From JAXMCI01 sp046349435 (GTDB lineage Bacteria; Pseudomonadota; Alphaproteobacteria; Dongiales; Dongiaceae), in NCBI GenBank assembly GCA_046349435.1, contig JAXMCI010000024.1, forward strand, positions 48,924 through 112,923: a stretch of 64,000 nt of DNA, in the 5' to 3' direction. Of this stretch, positions 18,416 through 25,138 are shown piece after piece (position 1 is the stretch's first letter; every line of letters starts with the position of its first letter). The notes beneath the pieces are model-generated. The model saw only the letters and a program-made list of their open reading frames with translations, did no database searches and was not told the origin of the DNA. Made by a program: the position numbers and the translations under genes.

Positions 18416-20416
18416 TCAGCCCGGCAGCCGGTCGCCCTCGCGCAGCGCCTCCTTCACCTTGGCGGCGAGCTGCTTCAGGCTGAACGGCTTGGGCAGGAAC
18501 TGGATGCCGGCGTCGCTGCCGAGCCGGCGGCGGAAATCGTCCTCGGCATAGCCGGAGATGAAGATCACCTTCATGTCCGGGCGGCGCAGCCGGATCTCGC
18601 GGGCGAGCGTCGGCCCGTCCATCTTCGGCATCACCACGTCGGTGACCAGCAGGTCGACCGTCGGGTTGTCGACCTCGAGGATCTCCAGCGCCGCCTCGCC
18701 GTTGCGCGCCTCGAGCACCTGGTAGCCCTTGTTGCGCAGCGCCCGGGCGCTGAACAGCCGCACCGCGTCCTCGTCCTCGACCAGCAGGATGGTGCCCATG
18801 CCGGTGAGGTCGCGCACCGCCTCGCCGCCCTCGCGGGCCGGCTCGGCGGCGGCGGCGCCGGCATGGCGCGGCAGGTAGATGGCGAAGCTGCTGCCGCGGC
18901 CGGGCTCGCTGTCGACCAGCACGAAGCCGCCGGTCTGCTTGACGATGCCGTAGACGGTGGAGAGGCCGAGCCCGGTCCCCTGCCCGACCTCCTTGGTCGA
19001 GAAGAACGGGTCGAAGATGCGGTCGAGGATCTCCGGCGGGATGCCCGAGCCGGTGTCGGCGACGTCGATCACCACATACTGGCCGGGCGGCATCGTCTCG
19101 GCGCCGCGGCTCAGCGTCTGGGCGAGCGCCAGGTTGCGGGTGCGGATGGTCAGCCGGCCGCCGTCCGGCATGGCGTCGCGGGCGTTGACCGCCAGGTTGA
19201 TGATGACCTGCTCGAGCTGGCCATGGTCGACCTTCACCGGCCACAGCCCGCGATCGTGCACGATCTCCAGCTCGATGTTCTCGCCGATCAGCCGGCGCAG
19301 CAGGTGCGACAGCTCGGCCAGCACGTCGGTGACGTCGAGGACGCGCGGCTGCAGCGCCTGCTGGCGGGAGAAGGCGAGCAGCTGGCGGACCAGCCCGGCG
19401 GCGCGGTTGGCGTTCTGCTTGATCTGCATGATGTCGGCGAAGGACTGGTCGCCGGCGCGATGGCGCAGCAGCAGCAGGTCGCAGAAGCCGATCATCGCCG
19501 TCAGCAGGTTGTTGAAGTCGTGCGCGATGCCGCCGGCGAGCTGGCCCACCGCCTGCATCTTCTGCGACTGCACGAACTGCGACTCGAGGCGCTTCTGCTC
19601 GGTGGCGTCGACCAGCAGGGCGAGCAGGCCGGGCGCCGCGGCGCCGGGGCTCTCGCGGCGGGCGAGCGAGAGCAGGGCGAAGCGTCCGGGCGCGAACGCC
19701 GGCCGGACCTCGAGCGCCGACAGGGCGGCCGCGGTCTCGCTCTCGCCGGCCCGGCGCAGCCGCTCCTCGACGGCGGCATGGTCCTCGGGCTGCACCATCT
19801 CGGCCAGCCGGCGGCCGTCCAGGGCGGTCCCCTCGCCGCTGCCGGCGATCACCCGGAAGGCGCGGTTGCATTGCTCGATCCGGCCGGCGCCGTCGAGCAG
19901 GGCGACGCCGAGCGGCACCTCCTCGAGGAAGCGGCGCATGCGCTCCTCGGCCGCCTGCAGCGCCGCCTCGGCGGCACGCAGGGGCAGCAGCGGATGCGCC
20001 GTCCCGCGCACCTCGAGCCGTCCGTCCTGCAGCCGCCGCACCTCCTGGCTGAGGAAGACCGGAACGGCGCTGCCGTCGGCGGCGCGCAGCGCCAGCTCGG
20101 CGCCGCCGTCGCCGCCGCCGCCCAGCGCGTCGTAGGCCGCGGCGCCCTCCGGCGGCGACGCCAGCAGCCGGCGCACCGGCGTGCCGGCCAGCTGTCCGGG
20201 GGGCAGCCCGAGCAGGGCCGCCAGCGCCGGGTTGCTCCAGCGCAGCAGGCCGTCGCGGTCGGCGACATAGACGCCGAAGGGGGCGGCGCCGAAGGCGGCC
20301 TCGAGCGGCCCGGCCGCCGGACCGTCGTCACGGGACGGGCGCGGCGCCCCGAGCAGCCCACCCAGCGCCCCGGCCAAGCCGCGACGGCCGCCGGGCTCCG
20401 TTCTGACCCACGCCAT
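18416..20416 (-). CDS. cckA: Cell-cycle hybrid histidine kinase CckA
   Basis: Hybrid kinase that starts the phosphorelay to CtrA through ChpT. Order in the 666-residue protein: two PAS-like regions (about 38-145 and 160-270), HisKA with the phospho-His at about 299 in GQLAGGIAHDFNNLL, the ATPase domain (NLAVNARDAMP, DTGSGIPP, GTGLGLSTVYG), and a receiver with phospho-Asp at about 593 in LLVTDVVMPKMDG. The sequence from MQAVGQLAGGIAHDF through FSRQQALQPRVLD is the CckA hallmark. Unlike Caulobacter CckA it shows no transmembrane helices at the N-terminus. ctrA and chpT lie within 3 kb. Confidence 0.93.
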   Translation of the reverse strand: MAWVRTEPGGRRGLAGALGGLLGAPRPSRDDGPAAGPLEAAFGAAPFGVYVADRDGLLRWSNPALAALLGLPPGQLAGTPVRRLLASPPEGAAAYDALGGGGDGGAELALRAADGSAVPVFLSQEVRRLQDGRLEVRGTAHPLLPLRAAEAALQAAEERMRRFLEEVPLGVALLDGAGRIEQCNRAFRVIAGSGEGTALDGRRLAEMVQPEDHAAVEERLRRAGESETAAALSALEVRPAFAPGRFALLSLARRESPGAAAPGLLALLVDATEQKRLESQFVQSQKMQAVGQLAGGIAHDFNNLLTAMIGFCDLLLLRHRAGDQSFADIMQIKQNANRAAGLVRQLLAFSRQQALQPRVLDVTDVLAELSHLLRRLIGENIELEIVHDRGLWPVKVDHGQLEQVIINLAVNARDAMPDGGRLTIRTRNLALAQTLSRGAETMPPGQYVVIDVADTGSGIPPEILDRIFDPFFSTKEVGQGTGLGLSTVYGIVKQTGGFVLVDSEPGRGSSFAIYLPRHAGAAAAEPAREGGEAVRDLTGMGTILLVEDEDAVRLFSARALRNKGYQVLEARNGEAALEILEVDNPTVDLLVTDVVMPKMDGPTLAREIRLRRPDMKVIFISGYAEDDFRRRLGSDAGIQFLPKPFSLKQLAAKVKEALREGDRLPG

Positions 20417-20577
20417 GACCCATTATGGCCCCGTTTGCGCCTGCGGCGCACTGTCCTTCTCCGCCGGCCGCTGCCGGCCTCGCCCCACGGCCACGGGGCG
20501 GCGCTTGGCAAGCTCCGCCGGACGCGGTACAAGCTTGGCCGCAGCGCCCGGGGGAACGGCGCTTCGGGGGGCGGCGC

Positions 20578-20796
20578 ATGTTGTACCTGACGCGCAAGAT
20601 CGGCGAATCGGTCGTCATCAACGACAACATCGAGGTGACCGTCGTCGAGGTGCGCGGCAAGTCGATCAAGCTCGGCTTCACCTATCCGCCGGAGGCGACG
20701 GTGCTGCGGCGCGAGCTGCACGAGCGCATCCAGGCGGAGAACCGCAACGCGCCGCTCGCGGCCGCCGCCGAGCAGGGCGCCGAGCAGCCGGCCTGA
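20578..20796 (+). CDS. csrA: Carbon storage regulator CsrA
   Basis: A 72-residue RNA-binding post-transcriptional regulator that binds GGA motifs in 5' leaders. It begins MLYLTRKIGESVVINDNIEV and keeps the core VRGKSIKLGF and the C-terminal RREL(H)ERI segment. The tail EENRNAPLAA..-type extension is Ala/Glu-rich. The ATG has a run of six G's upstream. It is divergent from cckA and convergent with dksA, outside its common flagellar-operon setting. Confidence 0.95.
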   Translation: MLYLTRKIGESVVINDNIEVTVVEVRGKSIKLGFTYPPEATVLRRELHERIQAENRNAPLAAAAEQGAEQPA

Positions 20797-20881
20797 TCCG
20801 GGCAGCCTGATCCAGGTCAGGGCAAGGCCGGGTTCGGCACCGGCGCGCGACGCCGGCCCGATACCGACGCCCGGCCGCCGC

Positions 20882-21298
20882 TCAATCGTCCCGGTGAGTC
20901 CGCTCCATGCGCTCGTGGCGCTCCTGCGCCTCGATGCTGAGCGTCGCGATCGGGCGCGCCTCGAGACGCCGCAGGCTGATCGGCTCGTTGGTCTCCTCGC
21001 AGAATCCGTAGGAGCCTTCCTCGAGCCGCTGCAGCGCCTCGTCGATCTTGGCGATCAGCTTGCGCTCGCGGTCGCGGGTGCGCAACTCCAGCGAGCGGTC
21101 GGTTTCCAGCGAGGCCCGGTCCGCGATGTCCGGCTCGGACAGGCTCTCCTGCTGCAGATGCTGAAGCGTCTCGTTGGATTCCTGCAGGAGCTCGATGCGC
21201 CAGGCCAGCAACTTCTGGCGGAAATACTCCTGCTGCATCGGATTCATGAAAGGCTCGTCCTCGGAGGGACGGTAGTCGGGTGGAAGCAGTGGCTTCAT
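20882..21298 (-). CDS. dksA: DksA-type RNA polymerase-binding transcription factor, cysteine-poor
   Basis: A 138-residue secondary-channel regulator working with (p)ppGpp. The N-terminal coiled coil runs over about residues 25-100 (DIADRASLETDRSLELRTRD, whose DxxDxA tip is conserved), followed by the globular end EEGSYGFCEETNEPISLRRL and IATLSIEAQERHERMER. Only one cysteine of the classical four-Cys zinc site remains; the positions normally Cys near the end read Ser. Alphaproteobacterial DksAs often look like this. Start by ATG followed by KPLLPPDY, as in relatives. Divergent from ctrA. Confidence 0.92.
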   Translation of the reverse strand: MKPLLPPDYRPSEDEPFMNPMQQEYFRQKLLAWRIELLQESNETLQHLQQESLSEPDIADRASLETDRSLELRTRDRERKLIAKIDEALQRLEEGSYGFCEETNEPISLRRLEARPIATLSIEAQERHERMERTHRDD

Positions 21299-21600
21299 CG
21301 GGTCGCCGTCGCCGCACAGCTATGAACCGCGGCGGAGTATATGAATTTTCCTCGCAGCCGCAAGCCCAGCCGCAGCCTTCGTTCCGTCGTTTATGTCATT
21401 GAAATGCAAATAAAATTATGGAAGCGCCCGCCGACCTGCGGATGGCCCCTCGGCAACGCTTCGAACAGCGTGCGCCACGCCGGGGCGCCGCGACCGTCGC
21501 AGGTGACGCCGCGTTTGCAATGCGGTAGTAAATCTTTATTAACTTGGGGGATCGTAAACCCAGCCGAAACGGCCCTCCGGGTCACGCAAAGGGTGCGGCC
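21299..21600. other. 302-bp A+T-rich divergent control region between dksA and ctrA
   Basis: No coding signal. The middle (about 21330-21425) is strikingly A+T-rich for this genome, with stretches such as CAAATAAAATTATGG, and probably holds the dksA promoter and an upstream ctrA promoter. A candidate CtrA box lies near the ctrA end and is listed separately. I could not assign a convincing -35/-10 pair. Confidence 0.5.
21528..21543 (+). promoter_or_regulatory. Candidate CtrA binding site upstream of ctrA
   Basis: GTAA-ATCTTTA-TTAAC matches the CtrA consensus TTAA-N7-TTAA with one mismatch in the first half and the favoured trailing C. It ends 57 bp before the ctrA start, where autoregulation by phosphorylated CtrA would be expected. 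Confidence 0.6.
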
Positions 21601-22302
21601 ATGAGAGTTCTGATCGTCGAGGACGATTCGCATACGGCCAAGAGCATCGAGCTGATGCTCCGCTCGGAGAACTACATCGTCGACGCGACGGACCTCGGCG
21701 AGGACGGGCTGGAGATCGGCAAGCTCTACGACTACGACATCATCCTGCTCGACCTGATGCTGCCCGACATCGACGGCTACGAGGTGCTGCGCCGCCTGCG
21801 CGCCGCCCGGGTCGACACCCCGATCCTGATCCTTTCCGGCCTGGGCGAGCTCGACAACAAGCTCAAGGGGCTGGGGTTCGGCGCCGACGACTACCTGACA
21901 AAGCCGTTCGACAAGCGCGAGCTGATCGCGCGCATCCAGGCCATCGTGCGCCGCTCCAAGGGCCATTCCGACTCGGTGATCCGCACCGGCAAGCTGGCGG
22001 TCAATCTCGACGCCCGCACCGTCGAGGTCGAGGGCCATCCGCTGCACCTGACGGGCAAGGAATACGGCATCATCGAGCTGCTCTCGCTGCGCAAGGGGAC
22101 GACCCTCACCAAGGAGATGTTCCTCAACCATCTCTATGGCGGCGTCGACGAGCCCGAGCTGAAGATCATCGACGTCTTCGTCTGCAAGCTGCGCAAGAAG
22201 CTCTCGACGGCGACCGGCGGCGACACCTACATCGAGACCATCTGGGGCCGCGGCTACATGCTGCGCGACCCGATCCAGGAGCCCGGCGGCCGCGCCGCCT
22301 AG
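21601..22302 (+). CDS. ctrA: Cell-cycle response regulator CtrA
   Basis: OmpR-family master regulator that binds TTAA-N7-TTAA sites and controls replication, division and motility genes in alphaproteobacteria. The 233-residue protein has a receiver with Asp51 (YDIILLDLMLPDIDGYE), the conserved GFGADDYLTKPFDKRELIAR end of the receiver, and a winged-helix domain with HLTGKEYGIIELLSLRKG and VFVCKLRKKL. Sequence and length match CtrA closely. The C-terminus lacks the Ala-Ala degradation tag context seen in Caulobacter but does end in RAA. chpT is convergent downstream. Confidence 0.96.
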   Translation: MRVLIVEDDSHTAKSIELMLRSENYIVDATDLGEDGLEIGKLYDYDIILLDLMLPDIDGYEVLRRLRAARVDTPILILSGLGELDNKLKGLGFGADDYLTKPFDKRELIARIQAIVRRSKGHSDSVIRTGKLAVNLDARTVEVEGHPLHLTGKEYGIIELLSLRKGTTLTKEMFLNHLYGGVDEPELKIIDVFVCKLRKKLSTATGGDTYIETIWGRGYMLRDPIQEPGGRAA

Positions 22303-22318
22303 CGACCGGCTCTCATTG

Positions 22319-22403
22319 TCATTGCCGGGTCATTGCCGGGTCCCGACCCGGCAATCCAGGGCGGCCGCGAGCTGGATGCCCGGCTCGAGGCCGGGCATGA
22401 CAA
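22319..22403. repeat. Intergenic palindromic repeat, family 1, copy B
   Basis: Second copy of the element at 12941-13025, again between convergent genes (ctrA and chpT). Shared stretches include GACCCGGCAATCCAGGG, AGCTGGATGCCCGGCTC and GGCCGGGCATGACAA, with the same two hairpins. The 5' end has an extra partial duplication of CATTGCCGGGT. Confidence 0.75.
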
Positions 22404-22442
22404 GCTGGGGAGAGCCGCAGCTCCGGGGACCCGGCGAAAGCC

Positions 22443-23078
22443 CTACGCCGGCATCGTGACGGAGAGCGTCACCCGATCGCTGCCCGGGGTGACCCGCAGG
22501 GCGGCCCGCTTGCGCCGGCAGAGAAGCGCGGTGAAGTGCGCCTGGATCGAGCGGGTCGTCAGCGTCTCCGCCGGCGCCTCGGGATCGAAGCCGGTCTCCA
22601 GCTCCGGGGTCAGGCGGGCGCCGGCGCCGCTCGCCGTGACCGTCGCGGCGAACTCGCCGCCGAGGCTGGTGCGTACCGCGATGGCGCCGCCGCGCGGCAG
22701 CATGTCGCCGGCTGCCAGGATCAGGTTCAGCACCAGCTTGGCGGCGCCGAGCGGGCCGGCCTGCCGCTCCTCCGGCCAGTCGAGCACGATCTTGCTGCCG
22801 GCGAGAGCGTTGGCGATCACCGGCTGGGCGTCGGCCAGCCCGAACCCGGCCTGCCCGCCGGCGGCGCCGACCGCCGACCGGTAGAGCGCCAGCAGCGCCG
22901 CCGTGCGCTCGGCGCTGCGGGTGACCAGCGCCACCGTCTCGCCCGCGAAGCGGGCCGATTCCTCGGCCAGCAGCTCGAGCCCGTTGCCGATCGCCCCCAC
23001 CGGCCCGACCAGGTCATGACAGAGCCGGGATGCCAGCAGCTCGACTGCAGCCAACTCGATCGTCTCGTGGTCCGCCAT
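22443..23078 (-). CDS. chpT: Histidine phosphotransferase ChpT
   Basis: Phosphotransfer protein carrying phosphate from CckA to CtrA. The dimerisation/phospho-His helix is unmistakable (ELLASRLCHDLVGPVGAIGN, His in CHDLVGP), followed by a degenerate ATPase-like domain (AAKLVLNLILAAGDMLPRGG). About 211 residues from the chosen ATG (MADHETIEL); in-frame ATGs at 23090 and 23114 are also possible and none has a strong ribosome site. Lies tail-to-tail with ctrA. Confidence 0.93.
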   Translation of the reverse strand: MADHETIELAAVELLASRLCHDLVGPVGAIGNGLELLAEESARFAGETVALVTRSAERTAALLALYRSAVGAAGGQAGFGLADAQPVIANALAGSKIVLDWPEERQAGPLGAAKLVLNLILAAGDMLPRGGAIAVRTSLGGEFAATVTASGAGARLTPELETGFDPEAPAETLTTRSIQAHFTALLCRRKRAALRVTPGSDRVTLSVTMPA

Positions 23079-23225
23079 CCGCCGCCCCATCCCGGGCTCA
23101 TCCCCCGGGCTCATCCCGATGTCGCGTCCGTCGCCTTCGGCGTCGCGCCTGACCCTTTCGCCGAGGCCGGCCAATGCTTATACAGGAGATTACGTAGGAT
23201 CGGTTAACCGCCCGCCAAGCAAGCC

Positions 23226-23435
23226 ATGAACGAACGCCTGCTGCCGGGCGCCCTGGTTCGCCACCCGAATCGACCGGACTGGGGAATCGGCCAGATCCAG
23301 TCGGTGATCGGCAACCGCATCACCGCCAACTTCGAGCATGCCGGCAAGCTGCTGATCGACGGCTCGGTGATTCGCCTGGAGGTCGTCGATCCCGAGACGT
23401 CCGGCTCGAGCGGCAAAGGACCTGACGACGCATGA
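23226..23435 (+). CDS. DUF3553 small protein
   Basis: A 69-residue protein of the alphaproteobacterial DUF3553 family (LLPGALVRHPNRPDWGIGQI, ITANFEHAGK), whose function is unknown; the fold resembles small SH3-like barrels such as the CarD/RapA type. The stop overlaps the next ATG (ATGA), so it is coupled to the formate dehydrogenase genes. A TTAACC sequence at 23204-23209, a possible CtrA half-site, lies just upstream in the gap shared with chpT. Confidence 0.85.
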   Translation: MNERLLPGALVRHPNRPDWGIGQIQSVIGNRITANFEHAGKLLIDGSVIRLEVVDPETSGSSGKGPDDA

Positions 23436-25138
23436 CCATGAACGGGGCCGCGGAGCCGCGGCAACGCCTCCATCCCGGTGCCGGCCGCCGCCAGGCGGTG
23501 CCGCACCCCAAGGGCCGCCAGATCGACCCGGCGGCGCTCGCCGAGGTCCAGGCGCTGCTCGGCGACCGGCCGCGGCAGCGCGACCTGCTGATCGAGCACC
23601 TCCACCTGATCCAGGACCGCTATGGCCATCTCTCGGCGGTCCACCTGGCGGCGCTGGCGCACGAGATGCGGATGGCGCTCGCCGAGGTCTACGAGGTCGC
23701 CACCTTCTACGCCCATTTCGACGTCGTGCTCGACGCCGCCGCGGCGCCGCCGCCGCTCACCGTCCGGGTCTGCGACAGCCTGAGCTGCGCGCTGGCCGGC
23801 AGCGAGGCGATGCTGGCGGCGCTGAAGGCCAGGCTCGGTCCCGAGGTGCGCGTCGTGCGGGCACCCTGCGTCGGACGCTGCGAGCGGGCGCCGGCCGTCG
23901 AGGTCGGGCACCACTTCGTCGACCATGCCACGGTCGAGAGCGTCGCCGCGGCCGTGGCAGCCGGCCACGTCCACCCCGTGGTCCCCGCCTATGAGGGGCT
24001 GGAGGCCTACCGGGCGACCGGCGGCTACCGCCTGCTCGCCGCCTGCCAGGCCGGCCAGCGCACGCCCGAGGAGCTGATCGGGCTGCTCGAGGAATCCGGC
24101 CTGCGCGGGCTGGGCGGCGCCGGCTTCCCGTCGGGCCGCAAGTGGCGATTCGTGCGCCAGGAGCCGGGACCGCGGCTGATGGCGGTCAACGGCGACGAGG
24201 GCGAGCCGGGCACCTTCAAGGACCGGGTCTATCTCGAGCACCGGCCGCACCAGTTCCTCGAGGGCATGCTGATCGCCGCCTGGGTCGTCGAGGCCCCCGA
24301 GATCTACGTCTACCTGCGCGACGAGTACCCGGCGGCCCGCGCCCTGCTCGAGCGCGAGATCGCGGCGATCGTCGCGGCCGGCATCCCCGGCGCCGTCCGC
24401 ATCCACCTCCGCCGCGGCGCCGGCGCCTATATCTGCGGCGAGGAGTCGGCGATGCTGGAGAGCATCGAGGGCAAGCGCGGCCTGCCCCGCCACAAGCCGC
24501 CCTTCCCCGCCCAGGTCGGGCTGTTCGGCCGGCCGACGCTGATCCACAACGTCGAGACGCTCTACTGGCTGCGCGACATCCTGGAGAAGGGCCCGGCCTG
24601 GTTCGCCGGCGAGGGCCGGCACGGCCGCAAGGGGCTGCGCAGCTTCTCGGTCTCCGGCCGGGTGCGCGAGCCCGGTGTGAAGCTGGCGCCGGCCGGCATC
24701 ACGGTGCGCGAGCTGATCGACGAATATTGCGGCGGCATGGCCGAGGGCCACCTCTTCAAGGGCTACCTGCCGGGCGGCGCCTCGGGCGGCATCCTGCCCG
24801 CCTCGATGGCCGACCTGCCGCTCGATTTCGGAACCCTCGAGCAGCATGGCTGCTTCATCGGGTCGGCGGCGGTCGTCGTGCTGTCCGACCGCGACGACAT
24901 GAAGGCGGTGGCCCTCAACCTGATGCGCTTCTTCGAGGACGAGAGCTGCGGCCAGTGTACCCCCTGCCGGGTCGGCACCGAGAAGGCGGTGCGGCTGATG
25001 CAGGCGCCGTCCTGGAACGGGCCGCTGCTCGGCGAGCTCGCCCAGGCGATGACCGACGCCTCGATCTGCGGCCTCGGCCAGGCCGCCTGCAACCCGCTGC
25101 GCAGCGTCATGAAGCATTTCCCAGAGGACGTGGCATGA
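23432..25138 (+). CDS. NAD-dependent formate dehydrogenase beta subunit (NuoE-NuoF fusion)
   Basis: Cytoplasmic diaphorase subunit passing electrons from formate oxidation to NAD+. Of 568 residues, about 30-180 are NuoE-like with a 2Fe-2S site (C114, C119, C146, C150), and about 190-565 are NuoF-like with the FMN/NADH motif GLGGAGFPSGRKW (about 226-238), GAGAYICGEESAMLESIEG and a 4Fe-4S site in ESCGQCTPCRVG. It matches the fused beta subunit of the two-subunit Fdh1 enzyme of Methylobacterium. The stop overlaps the alpha-subunit ATG (ATGA). Confidence 0.93.
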   Translation: MTMNGAAEPRQRLHPGAGRRQAVPHPKGRQIDPAALAEVQALLGDRPRQRDLLIEHLHLIQDRYGHLSAVHLAALAHEMRMALAEVYEVATFYAHFDVVLDAAAAPPPLTVRVCDSLSCALAGSEAMLAALKARLGPEVRVVRAPCVGRCERAPAVEVGHHFVDHATVESVAAAVAAGHVHPVVPAYEGLEAYRATGGYRLLAACQAGQRTPEELIGLLEESGLRGLGGAGFPSGRKWRFVRQEPGPRLMAVNGDEGEPGTFKDRVYLEHRPHQFLEGMLIAAWVVEAPEIYVYLRDEYPAARALLEREIAAIVAAGIPGAVRIHLRRGAGAYICGEESAMLESIEGKRGLPRHKPPFPAQVGLFGRPTLIHNVETLYWLRDILEKGPAWFAGEGRHGRKGLRSFSVSGRVREPGVKLAPAGITVRELIDEYCGGMAEGHLFKGYLPGGASGGILPASMADLPLDFGTLEQHGCFIGSAAVVVLSDRDDMKAVALNLMRFFEDESCGQCTPCRVGTEKAVRLMQAPSWNGPLLGELAQAMTDASICGLGQAACNPLRSVMKHFPEDVA

